Assembly: GCF_016086655.4 (NCBI RefSeq)
Contig: NC_052134.2
Location: 13,020,001 to 13,084,000, forward strand
Direction: 5' to 3'
DNA: 64,000 nucleotides
Origin: Lepeophtheirus salmonis
Lineage: Eukaryota > Arthropoda > Copepoda > Siphonostomatoida > Caligidae
A program made the translations under genes and the position numbers. The notes beneath the pieces were generated by a model. That model searched no databases, was not told the origin of the DNA, and saw nothing but the letters and a program-made list of their open reading frames with translations. This document shows, piece after piece, positions 1-12,545 of this stretch; within the stretch, counting starts at the first letter, position 1, and every line of letters begins with the position of its first letter.

Positions 1-734
1 TACTCTCATGATCCTCCTAAGTGCTAATTGTCTGAATATCTTGAAAGTCTTCTACTCCTCCGATAATATATTCTTCTCTTCGCTTCGCCTCTCTTAGCGA
101 ATTTATTGATTGTTAAGCCCTTATTGATTATTTATACAATACAATTGAAAACAAATTAATATTTCAACGGAATTAGATCCTATATCTCTTTTGTGAATTA
201 CACTCATATTATTTACGCTTCAAATGAACCACTTTGGCGTATAAACAATTCAATAACAAAAGTGACATTCTTTTTCATAGAAACCCAATAAAATTTGGTG
301 GTTTTTTTTACTTTTAAAATTGCATTTCCTCAAGTTTGGATGCTCTTATACAAAATATAAAAACAAATTTGAAATTAAAATAACATTTTGTAAAGAACAA
401 ATTTATTTCTGCATGAGTTATGGATTTTTTTCGTACTCAAAAGATGTCTCCAACCTATTATAAGGGTAACAATACTCAAAAAAATAAACCGAAAATTCTC
501 GAAAACTAGATTTGATATGAAAAAAAATATATGGTCACACACTTTTTTTTAAATTCTTTATAAGTTATTTTTTTAATTTAAGATAAATGTTTGCCATAAA
601 TGTTTTCTTTTTTATTTGAATCATAATTTAAAACTCTACTTTAAATATTATTTATTAATAATATTTTAAAAAATATGAAAAGATAACTTTTTCTGAATAC
701 ACATGTATTTAAGGGACTATCTTATTTGGTATAT
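1..734. other. AT-rich non-coding DNA
   Basis: No coding frame, RNA gene or clear repeat can be supported here. The sequence is rich in A and T runs and ends at the left inverted repeat of the mariner element that follows. Confidence 0.5.
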
Positions 735-1913
735 GTAGAGGGTGCCAATTAAAGGTTTTGGGGTTGGAAAAAGCAGTGTATTTCATAGACGACAAAGCAT
801 GGAAAAGTGGTGCATCAACCAATGAATTCTCCTTCCTTCTTATGACTTCCTGCATTCTCCTGGGCATGTTAGTAGCTATATTCTCCGGAACTCTAGTATC
901 AAAAGTTTCCCAGTTTTACCTGTTTGATTATCTTCTCCTATTATTTATAAGGGTCCAGATTGTTACATTTATTCTTTATGAAGCCCCACAGATTTTTGAC
1001 TGAATTGAAGTCAGGACAGGTCCAAGGCCATTGGTCTTTCTCACAAAAGCCAGGTAGATGCTCTGAACACCATGTTTGAGTAGGTTTTTAAGTATGACAT
1101 TGAGCATTGTCTTGTATGAAGATAGCCTCAGAAGACAATTGAACAATTTTCGGGTCAGAATGGTTCTTTGGAGCTCGAAGGAGTCATGGCAGGAAGAGGA
1201 AACTTATCAAGCATCTTGGTCTGATAGTAGACACTATCAATCTTCCTCATGCAAACAACTACATGAGGATCACTCACTCCAAGAGCCCTGAAAGCTCCCA
1301 AAACCATGATTTTTGGAGGGTGATTTACAATTGGCACGTACGGAACATCATCCTTTTTCCTGGCCAATCTACAATCGTTCTGCAAATTTTTGAGCCTATG
1401 ATTTGAAAGAAGCTTCATTCTTACCATTCATTCAGACTCCATCCCAGCTTCTCCTGGATTGGAGTCTTTTACTCAGACACAGTGAGATGACTTGCTTCCT
1501 AATTGCGGAGATTGAAGGAGGACAACCTGGAATTTGCTTGTCTTCTTGGCTCTCTCCTCGCTTGTGAGCTGCCACCGTCTCTGAACGGACCTTAAACTGA
1601 CCTGAAGTTCAGGAGCAACAACTTGCTTGGTTAAGCTACCAAGTAGCTTGGCTACAGCATCCACCCTGACCTCCAAATGTGGAGACATGGCTATGGAATA
1701 AGGTAAATATGGGAGAAAATTTTCACCTTTTTCAGAAGCAATTTACGACAACTTACACAACTTGTTTAATTATTTTTTTGACGAGAATGTAATGTAAAAA
1801 TTATAGCAACAACAGTTTCTTCCATTACTTTGGATATACAAGAACAAATCAAGCGGTAAATGAAAGAGAAATGGAAATTGGACCCCGGCAATCTTTAATT
1901 GTCACCCTCTATA
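735..1913 (-). mobile_element. Mariner/Tc1-type transposon remnant, minus strand, both ends visible
   Basis: The two ends form an inverted repeat: the left end reads TAGAGGGTGCCAATTAAAGG and the right end reads TAGAGGGTGACAATTAAAGA on the opposite strand, so this looks like a full-length insertion of about 1.18 kb. The minus strand carries a broken transposase. Positions 1688-1473 give an N-terminal piece (DAVAKLLGSLTKQVVAPELQ). Positions 1427-1155 give part of the catalytic region, with NHPPKIMVLGAFRALGVSD, a form typical of the centre of mariner transposases, followed by PAMTPSSSKEPF. Stops and frameshifts separate the pieces, so it is inactive. The short plus-strand frames at 758-1003 and 1076-1291 are shadows. 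Confidence 0.7.
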
Positions 1914-2229
1914 TAAATAGAGTTGTAAATACTATGCACTTTTAGGATGTAAAAACCCCTGACACTTTGAAAAATGTTTGTGTTAAGAGCTGCTGAGCTC
2001 TCATGACATTTGATTAGATGATCCACTAACAGCTATGAAAGGAAAAAATAAACATCAATCCCACTCTGTATCTTATAAAGACAAAGGTAGGAGCCACTCC
2101 ACTGTCAATCTTCAATGCTATTTAACGAAAAAAGACCAATACTTATTACTCCACAACAAAATCATCATTGATACACCACGTCATTTATGAACACATCCAC
2201 TTACAAGGGGTTGGTTATTTTATACTTAT
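1914..2229. other. Short non-coding spacer between two mariner remnants
   Basis: I see no coding frame or repeat. It separates the right end of one mariner from the left end of the next. Confidence 0.4.
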
Positions 2230-2890
2230 TTAGGTTGAGGAAAAAGTTATTTCGTATATTCTATAACTTTTTCCTTTTTTTTAACTAAATATATCTTTTT
2301 CATTATTTGTAACATTACATCATACGATAAAGGTGTACGTGTACACTACAAACGCATTTAGAGCAGCATTGCAATTAGCCCATTCAGTTGTGAATTATCG
2401 TGCGTCGAGTATGGGGGTCTCAAAGGAAGAAATTTGCCATATTTTACATTTTTACTGTCTGAAAGGGAAAAGAGTATCATTTCTGCAGCAAATTGTAACT
2501 GGTGCTAAAAATAGATCACTTATGTCGATGTGAAGCGACAGAGATCATGATCTAAAGCCAACGAATCGGCCCACCCCGTAGCCAAGGTAGAACTGACACC
2601 AAGGAAGGTGTAGCTGTGTGTTTCGTGGAATTAGCAGGAAATAATCTACTATGAGCTGTAGCCAGACACCCTATTCTACCCTGTACTATGAACAAATCGA
2701 CGGGTTGAAGCTGGAGATTGAAGAAATGCGGCCAGCATTGGTGAATAGGAGACAACAAGACATCATCAAGACAACGCTAGGCTGGACACATCTTTAATGC
2801 CGTGCCAGAAGGTCCGGGAGCTCCGATGGTAAGTTCTTATGCATCCACCCTACTACACTCCGGGCCTGCACCAAGTGCCTACTACCCATA
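2230..2890 (+). mobile_element. Irritans-type (SETMAR-like) mariner remnant
   Basis: The left end TTAGGTTGAGGAAAAAGTTA at 2230 resembles the terminal repeat of Hsmar1/irritans mariners (TTAGGTTGGTGCAAAAGTAA). The plus strand then has ICHILHFYCLKGKR near 2430, which matches the N-terminal HTH start of SETMAR-like transposases. Near 2690-2860 it has YEQIDGLKLEIEEMRPAL, then KVRELRW and VLMHPPY in other frames, matching the family's catalytic C-terminal half (QLDRLK..KRP, KLRELGWEVLMHPPYSPDLAP). The middle is deleted and stops are frequent. The element ends where the MITE at 2891 begins. Confidence 0.65.
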
Positions 2891-3119
2891 ATTAGCTATC
2901 GATTGCTAAGAAAAGCATTGTCCTAGTCGCCACCATGAGACGATTTACAATGTATCCATGCAGAGAAGGTATTGTAAATCGTCTTCCTCGATACCCCAGT
3001 CTGCTCCACGATGACCTTCTGGGTCTGCGCGGAGGAGCATTGCTATTTTAATCATCTTCTCATTCTCAATACTCATGGGGAGACTAGAACAATGCTTTTC
3101 GTAGCAATCTACACCTAAT
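2891..3119. mobile_element. Mariner-derived MITE with TA target duplication
   Basis: A 229-bp element with imperfect inverted ends of about 38 bp (2891-2928 and 3082-3119), flanked by TA on both sides (2889-2890 and 3120-3121). An inner inverted repeat lies at about 2937-2951 and 2974-2988 around CGATTTACAAT. The left end and the inner parts match the first 165 bp of the mariner at 11607. On the minus strand its right half also follows that 5' region (for example GAGGAAGACGATTTACAAT). It therefore looks like a fold-back built from two copies of the mariner 5' end, with no coding capacity. Confidence 0.75.
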
Positions 3120-4149
3120 TATGATTTCTACAACATTGTTCATAATAGAATTGTAAAAAATAAGACTCTTGAACGCTCAAAATTTCCATAATAGAGATGA
3201 GTAAGTAGTAACGGTTGGCCCGGTATAACTATCTTTGAGTTATAAACAAAGGATATATAAATTTCCTGAGCATAAACAACGTTGTTAGATGGTTCAAGAG
3301 TGATCAATTAATTAATCTTGTTACTGAAAAGCTTTTGATAAATAGTTAGTGTTGATTTTTTTCAAGTATTGTATAATTAGAAGATGAAAATGTTGGAAAA
3401 CAAAGTATACCCATATATGGGTACATCTAATATTATGCAAAATATCAGATTGGAAAATATTTTGATACTACCTTTACTTTACTTTAGTTCAGTTTGAATG
3501 TACATATATATACATTTATATATTTATTTGAATGTTTATCCGATAAGTGTTGACCCCAAAACTCCTGTAAGGAAAATCCAATATGATCTTTTCACCATAT
3601 CAAAAAAAAAAAAACATTAATACAAATCCTACTCCGTAGAGGCAGCTATTACTCCAATGCCAATCCTCAATTCTATACCAAGTCCATCAAAACTTAACCA
3701 TATAACTCAACAATGCCTTAAATATGTACCTAAATTGTGAAAATAACTTTTTTAAATTATAGCAATATATTGTTAAATATGAAACTTAAATTGATATTAC
3801 TCAATCTTGATAAGTATCCTTCTACCAAAAGAAAAATAATTTTCGATTGTTATAACTTAATTTATTTAAAATAAATAACCTCTTCACTTTGAAAACCAGC
3901 AAAATGAAATACAATGTAGGTAATAAATAAAAGTTAATTTCTTTTACAACTATATTCGATTTTCTAACGGTATGGATGTACATTTTGTAAGAAAAAGATA
4001 TAATTTCTTTTCAATTATTACAAAAGAAAAAACGGGTTCTGAACTTTCCTTTTCATACAATACTCGTATAAGAGTATTTTACAATCTCGATGAATAGAAA
4101 GTAGCAAGCACAAGCTGTTAAACTTTTCAGCTAGGCCGTTTCATCAAGA
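3120..4149. other. AT-rich non-coding DNA
   Basis: No supportable gene. There are only simple A/T runs and a short AC/AT-rich tract near 3500-3535. Confidence 0.5.
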
Positions 4150-4775
4150 ACATCACAGCTCTGTCGGACTGCTGCAAAATCGTTGAAGACAACTTTATTA
4201 ACAACCAAATGGTATACTGAAGTCATAGATCGACCATTTACAAGTAATGAATGAACTTCTTGAGATCCTCCGTAGACGAATAATACTTGATACAGGCCTC
4301 ATGTTCTTTGTAGTATGGAGAATGTGATCGTGTTTTACTGTATCAAATGCCTTACGAAAATCAACAGCGATTAGGGCACCATATTTTTTCCTACTTTTTA
4401 CAGTAAGGATCGCACTTTGGATATTTCGAGAGACATCTGACACTTTTCTTCCTTTTAGGAAACCTGGCTGATGTGTTCCAATCTTCTTATTCAATATTGA
4501 CCGAATTTGATCGGCAATTACTCCAGTTGAAATTCGATAAGTCTCATTTAGCACTGTTATTGTCCTCCAGTGACCAATGTCAGACACATCTCCCCTTTTT
4601 TTGGAATTAATAAAATTCTTCCCTCTGTGGTTGATCGAGGAATATTTCCGTATCTTTCCATAGATTTACCAACACATGGTCAATATGGAGCAATCTCATT
4701 TTTAAACAGAGAATAAACTCTTCCTCCTATTCCATCAGGACCAGGATCTTTGTTGCCATTAAAGTTATTTTTAAT
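4150..4775 (-). mobile_element. LINE (non-LTR) reverse transcriptase remnant
   Basis: Reading down the minus strand, the fragment opens with DPGPDGIGGRVYSLF (about 4750-4700), a typical start of the reverse transcriptase fingers. After a frameshift it gives GRILLIPKKG and then IGHWRTITVLNETYRISTG (4575-4525). HQPGFLKGRKVSDVSRNIQ follows, and then the catalytic box A LIAVDFRKAFDTVKHDHIL (4370-4310). The YADD box and everything beyond it are missing, so it is 3'-truncated and dead. The plus-strand fragment near 31190-31420 (CPSAPLLFIASIEE, LSADDVTLTVE) may come from a related family. Confidence 0.75.
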
Positions 4776-5339
4776 GCAGCTCAATATTATTTTCGAAGAA
4801 AAAACAGGAGCCGTAGACTTCTTAACAATATTTAAGAAAGCTAATTCTCTACACACTCATTATGGCCTTAAAATATTTTTGAAAACATTTGAATATATTG
4901 TCGGCTTTAGTCAAAACCTAATCATTGTAAACTATCTTTTTAAATTTTGAGGTTTTTTGTTTTTCGTTTAATTTCATTCTTCTAATTCTCCGACTAGGCT
5001 CATTTTGGAATGCATAACTGTTCTGGAAGCAATAACTGATAATATAATTACTGTTCATGACTTGAACCGCATCACAAACTCCCTGTTAAATAATAGAAAA
5101 TATCGGTTTCCCCTTACAAAATCTGCAAGACATCAATTATATCCAGGACCCTGGTAATTAAAGAATATGATTACGCATTCATGTGCAGATATATTGTACA
5201 AAATATGTCAAAATTTCATCAGAAAATGGAAACTCAGAGTTTTAGGCTAAAACAATAAGTAAATTCTTTGTGTGGAGTCTCAATTTCAGATTTCCAAACT
5301 CTCTATTCTTTACTATGATCCCTGTAAAGACAGTGGAAA

Positions 5340-5965
5340 GTTTTTTAATACTACTTTGCATGCGTTTTTCGAGAGCCCTTTGGGTCTTTTTTAATTGAAT
5401 TTGTTTCTCTAAACATAGAGAGGGAAAACATTAATACCTTTAAGGCAACTATTTTGTTCGGCTTGCCTACAAGGCAAAGACCAAAGAGTGTAGAAAATCG
5501 GGTAATGCATTTCACTCTTTTGATTGCCAATGCCCATATTGGCAATAAATTGGTAAGTGGAGAATAAATTTTCAAAGAAAACCTGAGAGCAATAGTTTTG
5601 TCCTTTGCAGCAAGGTATGGTGATTTTGCATTGAAAATACCAAGAATGGGTTGTGATTCCTGTGACCATACTATTGACATTGTCAAATATAAATTGTCAT
5701 ATTCAACAAGATATAGAACTACTTTAAAAATAATTGTTCAGAGGTATGAATGATTTCATCAAGGGAGACCAATGGATTGATTTTTATATTTCTTAGTGTG
5801 TGATTGTTTTTATGAATTTTTGATTGTTGTAATCTTTAACTGTTTATAGGAATAGATCTTGGCTAGGAGTTGTAATTTTAAGCTAAAATCCTCCTAGCTT
5901 TTTCATATTAGAATATTTTATGTATGATATGAATAAAGATAAAAAATAGAAAAAAAAAATTAAAG
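5340..5965 (+). mobile_element. Possible 3' end of a retroelement copy with poly-A
   Basis: The plus strand reads INTFKATILFGLPTRQRPKS, VMHFTLLIANAHIGNKLVSG and then IVLSFAARYGDFALKIPRM without internal stops except one after VSGE. This is longer and more protein-like than the surrounding DNA. Downstream there is a small inverted repeat (GCTAGGAG at 5860, CTCCTAGC at 5890), an AATAAA at about 5933 and an A-run at about 5950-5960. That layout fits a retrotransposed 3' end. I do not recognise the protein. A host-derived retro-copy is equally possible. Confidence 0.3.
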
Positions 5966-6249
5966 TGTTTGTAACATATAATTAAATTAACGTAAAAAGA
6001 ATATTATTACGTCAGTACATTACTCATTGAATAATGTTATTGCATCGTATATTTTTGTCCTTTAAAAAATGAATAAAATATCGCATTTTTCTATATTTTA
6101 TTGGCCCTCAGAATATGTGTAACATTTTGTACTCAAATTTTTGACACTTATAAAAGATATACATTATTGTTGTCACGATATCAATCATACCAGTTTTGAT
6201 ATTAACATAGTTAGGTGTATTTCAGTACTTTTCATACTTTTAGACTAAA

Positions 6250-6969
6250 AATGTATTACAATTTAAAATGGCGTTAACCCTCTGTTAGTAAAATGGTCAA
6301 TATTATTAATAAAATGATGTACTTGTCATAAAAAAAAATTACAGAGTGTGAGCTTACATTCCTACATAAATACATCAAGATATAAAATCTGTTCATCTAT
6401 ACATAAATGTACTTTTATTTGCACCTGCTTAACGCACAGGTAGTACATGCCTATAAATGCTTTATAAACACAGAAAACACACCGCCTCGTGTGATGATTG
6501 ATGTCATTTCTTACCCTCCCACGCGTTCGTAAAAAAACGAGCAGAGCAATGTAAAATTATAATAATAATTATAAAAAAATACACACTAAAGAGTTTATAA
6601 AATCAAATATCTTCCTCCTTCTTTTCTAGATGAACTGGTTATAGAGCCCTATTGTTTAATAGCATTGAATCCATCGTTTTTAAAAGAGTCAAGCTCCACT
6701 AACAATCTTTTGACTAATGTTCCAATCCCTACTGGCACGGGTTGATCGGTTACTTTTGCCGCATATATTACCCCCGGAACTTTGCCTAGGATAAACTTCT
6801 TTAAATCATTAGAGCCTCCTCTATATTTACTGACGTCGAAACCAGCCAGTCGGAAGGACTCAACCTCTTCTTTATATATTTAGTATATCGACTCTTGTTG
6901 GTAAAGATAAACGATGTTATTTAATGTATTACAATTTAAAATATCGTTAACCCTCCGTTAGTAAAATGG
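6250..6969. repeat. Pair of 47-bp direct repeats
   Basis: Positions 6250-6296 and 6923-6969 are the same 47-bp sequence with three differences (ATTACAATTTAAAAT, CGTTAACCCTC, GTTAGTAAAATGG). They sit 673 bp apart in the same orientation and bracket the conserved coding fragment at 6649-6880. They could be remnant target duplications, short terminal repeats or two copies of a dispersed repeat. Confidence 0.7.
6649..6880 (-). pseudogene. Unrecognised conserved-looking coding fragment, ends in TAG
   Basis: The minus strand has an open frame of about 76 codons with balanced composition unlike the AT-rich surroundings. It starts near EEVESFRLAGFDVSKYRGG, continues DLKKFILGKVPGVIYAAKVT and PVPVGIGTLVKRLLVELDSF, and ends GFNAIKQ-stop at 6649. 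It has no ATG at its start, and a stop lies just upstream at 6880-6882. The VPGVIYAAKV and PVPVGIGTL segments recall the PUA domain found in MCTS1/eIF2D-type proteins, but the match is weak and from memory. It may be a lone terminal exon, a retro-copy fragment or part of a transposon. Confidence 0.35.
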
Positions 6970-7464
6970 GACCCCCCAGGATCTATAAAAATGTTTCTTA
7001 ATCCTTTTAATCTACAATTTATTGCCAATACTCTTCAGTATGTCCTACAACATTCCATAATATTATTTGCAATTCAATATTTTTCTTGATAATGCCTTGT
7101 TTAGGATTCATTTCTTAAAAGTTGTTCCCTTGTTTTTCCTTTTCATTTTTGAACTCTTCCATTTTGAAGGTGAGGACTGAGGCGTGGATCAAAGATATAA
7201 TATTGTAGCTATTATTTTATAATAGCTACAACCTCATCAAAACTGATGGGTACTCATTTGGTTCCAAAAATTTGGCATCAAATAATAATCATTTCATATA
7301 AACTTTTATCAAAAATATTTTTTTTTTAAATAACCGGTTTAAGAATAGAAAATAAAAATGTTTGTTACGTTTCATTCTTTGGTAGATCAATTGATTTTAA
7401 AATCTCACTGTGAATAATGAATTCTTGCCTATTCTTGAAGTATTTTTTTTTAACCTGTATTTAC
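6970..7464. other. AT-rich spacer with a 12-bp perfect hairpin
   Basis: No gene is visible. Positions 7203-7214 (TTGTAGCTATTA) and 7220-7231 form a perfect inverted repeat with a 5-nt loop. Its function is unknown and it may be the end or centre of a degraded element. Confidence 0.5.
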
Positions 7465-8283
7465 GGATTGGTCCATTAAAATCTAAACACTTTGAATTTT
7501 AAACTTCAACCAGATATACTTTATTAATCATAAATATATTTCAACAAAACTAATATACTAAATAGATGAGTGTTTGAGCTCTCTTAATCGTTAATGTAGC
7601 CACCCTTAGAGGCAAAGATGGCTTCCAGGGAGTGGAATGTTTATCATCTGCTTCGGATTCCTCTTTCATTGACGTCCCTGTGCTGGTGAACAGTGGCTTT
7701 GAAGGCCTCGGTGTTTGGATGATGGACACTGTATGTCTTCCTCTCGACATTACCCCTAAAAGTGTGGACAAGGGGTTGGCATCAGGGCTGTAGGGGAGCA
7801 AAAGCCGTCAAAAAAGAGTCTTGAAACGGAGGAGATGGGGTTCTTTCATTTCTGTTGTCAAAAGTGGCCTCTCCACCCTCATCAGGCTTTTTCCACCCAC
7901 TTTTTTGATAGCTTTCTGAATAATCTGATGTGAAATCCCAAGATATCTTGCAAGGGCTCTCATGGACTTGAGGGATTGGTCTGAGCTGTTCGCTTTAGCT
8001 ACTCCAGATCCAGTTTGGCCTTTATTTACAGATCCTTCTCCAATGTTTCGGACTTGCGTCCTGGAGACGCCAAACTGCTTAGAGTTTCTGAATGGAAATT
8101 TGTCGATCACGTTCAAGTGTTATTATCTAGACTGGTACGTCAGCTAGGGAGCTTAAACTTGTTATGTTTTGTAACTAATTATTTAAGCTTTAATGTATCG
8201 AAATATGAATTAATTGCAATCGCTCAACTTTTATTAATTATTGAATTAGTAAGTGTTCTGATTTCAATTCTCTACCCAGTATT
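7465..8283 (-). mobile_element. Mariner-type element, internally deleted
   Basis: The inverted ends lie at about 7468 (TTGGTCCATTAAAATCTAAA) and 8283 (reverse: CTGGGTAGAGAATTGAAATC). On the minus strand the frame starting at 8116 gives an N-terminal HTH region (MNVIDKFPFRNSKQFGVSRT, then a second helix set ARYLGISHQIIQKAIKKVGG). Just downstream, at 7801, comes the C-terminal part LPYSPDANPL. The central part with the first two catalytic aspartates is missing, with the join near 7802-7808. The copy at 53000-53645 shows a similar join and the one at 33335 is broken nearby. Confidence 0.75.
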
Positions 8284-11200
8284 GTAGTTATTTTTTATTA
8301 AAATAGTCCAAATTGCACTATTCATCCATGGAATACTTATTTTTGGTATTATCCTCATCTAGAGTACAGAAAATCCTTCATTTAAAATTAGTCATCTCAT
8401 TTTTTGCTTGCAACTTGTCTACAACCTATACATACGAAAAGAAATGAATTGTCTTCAAAGATTGAAACTTTGGCTCACATTACAAATTACCTTTCGGATG
8501 ATAGAATTATCACGATAATTTTGAAGAAAAAAAAGTTAGTTTAACAATTTGAAAATTTTATTAATGAAAAGTACATTTTTTAAAGCATTATAAAGAAAAA
8601 TGGGTCATAAAACCAAGAAGTGTAATCTACAACTTAACTGCATTTAATTTTTTATAAAGTCTGACTCCACGTCTTTCAATCAGGTATTATAAGAATCCAA
8701 CTATTTATTGTCAAGAATCCGTAAAAAAACTTTTGTAAAAGTTTCAAATAAAAAGAAAAAAATCTAGACCTTGGAGTATGAGTGCAAATTTCAAAACTAG
8801 TCAAAATAAACACAATTTCAATTAGCCGATTTGAACAAACTTAACTAATTTAAAATTCTTGCATGGCACCATATCTATTTACAACAATATAAGTTCTCAA
8901 TTATCGTTATGTGTAGAGTTATTGGCGTTCTTGGGCGTGCGTACGGCATGGAGGCACACAAAAATGACACCAAGGTGTTCGTATTCAGAATACTTCTCTA
9001 GGATTTTGTATTTCTTATACAACTTTGTCAAAGAAATCTGATGAACACACTTTCATAAGCATATATTTGAGGGTTACTAAGATATTGAGGACTAAACTTG
9101 TTCCAGATTTAAAATCCTCGCCCTTTATAAGCAAGGCAACATTTTGCACTGTTTTAATATATATGAACTCTATTTTGTCTAAGAATTTCAATTATGGTCA
9201 ACAATTTTAAATTTTTTTAGGCCAAAGTCCGTCCTCATCCTTAAATCTGGATTTCGACCATTATTAGAAAGAGGAAGGCTTGACAAGTCGGCCACTCAGC
9301 ATCATACTTTTATTAAGTATGAATATGTTTATCTAATCCAGAAGTAACTGTTTAAGCCTGTTCGAGTTTTCATATTTGCAAAAGGAATGAGTTCATGCCC
9401 GAGTTAATTTATTTATATATAAATTACATAATTATTAAATCTCTCAAATATTTTGATTAAACCTCTTAACTATTTTGAGTATGGAGATCTGTTACTGTAT
9501 TTACTTTTTATGTATCTAAGTTGTTCATTTTTGAGTGTGATCATCTGTAATAAAAGTTACTAATAACGATAAAAAACGGAATTTTATTCACAATAATTTA
9601 ATTGCAATTATCATGTAATTAATATAAGTAGATTTTTAGTTACAAAAGTAACAAAAATATTTATGACTTAAGTTTTAAGCTTTCATAAGACCAAGCATAA
9701 TGTGAACAAACAGTTTTTTCTAGCAATAAATATAAATTCAAATTATATACATTCATAAATACAGATGTAAAAGCTACAAATTGTTTTCTCAAAAACAGGA
9801 TTATGGAATTGCTCAGAATAGATTATTGAATACTTAATTAATCCTTCGAGTTCCATAATTGAAAATAAATCTAGAATGAATAATATTAATTTCTAATGAT
9901 AGTGTAGATTGCTCTCTGAGGTAAGTTTCGAATTACTAGCAAATTATATTTCAAAGAAACTCAAGAAAACATTGGAACTTTTTTTTTTTTATTGTCTTAA
10001 TGTATGTTGTAAGCTGTAAGTTAGTACTTGTTCAAATGTGTGCTGTGTAATATTTCTATTATAATACAGCATTTTTAATAATATCAATTAGATACCATAA
10101 AGTAATTTCCCATTTGATGGGAAATTACAAAAACAGAGCAACGAAATTGTTTCAAAATGGTGTAACAGTTAAAATTAAGACTATCTATGGAATTGTTGAA
10201 AATAAGGGTTTCATTTCACATCAAATAACACACAAAAAAAGATTTCTTTTTAGCTAATTACCTCAGAGACCAACATAAACCGATATTTCTCAGATCATCG
10301 ACAAAATGTCATCAATTTGAAAGTTTGCAACGATTTTTTTAACAGTATTAATCCTGTGAATATGGGGGGGGGTATGGAGGGGTGTTGCAGCCCTTGAACT
10401 AAATTCTTTTGTTAAATATGTCGAAAAAACAACTTCTTGGACACATAAAGTCAATGTATGATGTCAAAATTTGCTAATTATTTTGTAACATTTTCAAAAT
10501 AACAATATTCATTATTGTTTTGTTTTCTTTAGTTTCCCTTTTCCAAAAAAACAAGGTCAAATTTGTAACTGTCGAGATTTTACTCTAAGAAACTATTTTA
10601 TTCTTACACCTGTTGTACAGATTGGGGGTCAAAAACGTAAAAGTAGCATGACTAAATTACGAAAAACGTGATTTTTGTGGAATCAAGAAAAAACAACTCA
10701 AAACCAGTTTGTGATATGTTTAAATACAATATTTTGCTATGTTTTTTTATTAAATATGTCAAACTTGTTTATTTTTGTTTCTGATATGGTTTGGTTGAGT
10801 AAGGAAACCTAGTTATCAAAGATAAGGTTGACAAAACCCTACTTAAATGCTATTGTAAGTTTTGGGTCCCCACTCTCTGCAATTATGAAACACTATAAAC
10901 TTTAAATCGGTTTGTGACGAATTTATACGGCTCCATTCCAGTTGTTGTTTTCTTCATGTCAGATCTATACATAACTATTCTGTGGTACATTTTGAATTTG
11001 TTCGGTTGTTCTCAGAAGGATAATGAACTTCCAGACTCAACGTAAATAAATACATCAAGGGCGTGCACAAAATGGTTTCTAGTCTATCGTCTAAGTATGT
11101 ACTTTCTAAAAAAACAGAATGCAATTCAAGTTATCTATGAGGATCCTAATCATTCTAATTACGTGCATTGCCCCGTAAATCTTCATTTATCTTGATAAAT

Positions 11201-11606
11201 AAAATAAACTAATTATCATGCCTTAATTTATGAGAATTTTTGCCTCAATTTCTATAAATAAATTTATATACTTCATTCATTTTCCCCAAAAAAAGTACAT
11301 TAGCAAGATATGAATAGTTTGTAGTTTTATTGACTCTAGTCAATGTAGAAAAAGTTTTTAAAACTTTTTCCTCCGTTATTTTATTCTTTTATTATTATTA
11401 TTATAACAAATATCTTCATGATGTCTTACTACAGTAAGATATTATGTTGTATACCTATATGTATTTACACATAAAATATGTCCCTATATAGATATGTATT
11501 ATACAGGGCCAACCCTTATTATTTACTCACCTCTATTATACAAATTTTGAGAGGTTAAGAGTCATTTTTTTACAATTTTCGTATGAAAAATGTTGTATAA
11601 CATTTA
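8284..11606. other. Long AT-rich stretch without genes
   Basis: I find no coding frame with recognisable or balanced composition in about 3.3 kb. One clean hairpin is present: GTAATTTCCCA at 10102-10112 pairs with 10118-10128 across a 5-nt loop. A G-run lies at 10364-10371. The rest is A/T-rich, probably decayed repeats. Confidence 0.5.
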
Positions 11607-12365
11607 ATTAGCTCTCGATTACTAACAAACACATTGTCCTAGTCAACACTTTGAGCACACAGTACGAGATGAGGGTTGAAATCGCAGTGTTTCTATACGC
11701 GGGACTGTTCCAGAAGGCCATCTGGAAGTAAAATAGGCTTCGAGGAAGACGATTTACAATGTATCCGTGGGGTTAAAGTTAGGGGATGACCTCAGACACT
11801 CTCAAAGAGTAGTCAGGAAATCCTCCGTGTCCGTCAACCGTCTGAAGTTGGGATTCAAGAAATCCCTCAATTACTGACATGGCCAGGAATATGAACAAGT
11901 CTCCCCATCAGCAGTATCCAGGACTCTAAAAAGGCAGGAGGAAACAGGGAACCTATGGACTCATTGTGATCTTTTCTGATGATAAGACCTTTACCTTTGT
12001 CTTTGACTGGCAGAATGATCGAGTGGTGACATTAGGGGTTGTAATTGAGGAGCACCGATATGTCTCCACCGGCAAACACCCTGCCACAGCGATAATGTTA
12101 GATTTGGTTACATGCAACGGGAAGGCCAGGAATCCCGTCTAGTTGCATATAGGGTGCAGGCTGAAGGCTCATGAGTATGTCAAATTCATGTCATTAAAGT
12201 AGATAATTCTCCCTAGGTTTTCCAACAAGATGAAGCACCTACCCACACCACAAAGAAACCCCAAGAGTGGTTCCAGGCCAACATGCACTTCTAGGCAAAG
12301 GACTTCTGGCCTCTGGGAGGCCTGCGGGAGACGTCATAAGAACATTACTGCAGGGATCAGTCCTC
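11607..12365 (+). mobile_element. Mariner remnant, probable parent family of the 2891 MITE
   Basis: The left end at 11607 follows TA and starts ATTAGCTCTCGATTACTAAC, matching the MITE end at 2891. The plus strand then carries a decayed transposase. VIFSDDKTFTFVF near 11975 contains the first catalytic aspartate region, followed by WQNDRVVTL. Near 12220 a shifted frame corresponds to the FQQDGAPTHTTKKTQEWF-type second motif, and LWPPG-like residues follow at about 12310. Many stops are present. No right terminal repeat is visible, so the 3' end is lost. Confidence 0.65.
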
Positions 12366-12545
12366 AATAAGGACGCAAGCAACCCTATTTATGATTATTT
12401 TTTTCAATTTCCCGAATGATATTCCATTTTTCCGACTCTAATATGAGATAAATTTTTGGTGGAAAATAAAATAATGGGGCATTTCAAAGAATGAGAACTT
12501 TATTATTTAGACTTTTTTAAATTGAAAATAGTGTTTTATTTCAAG

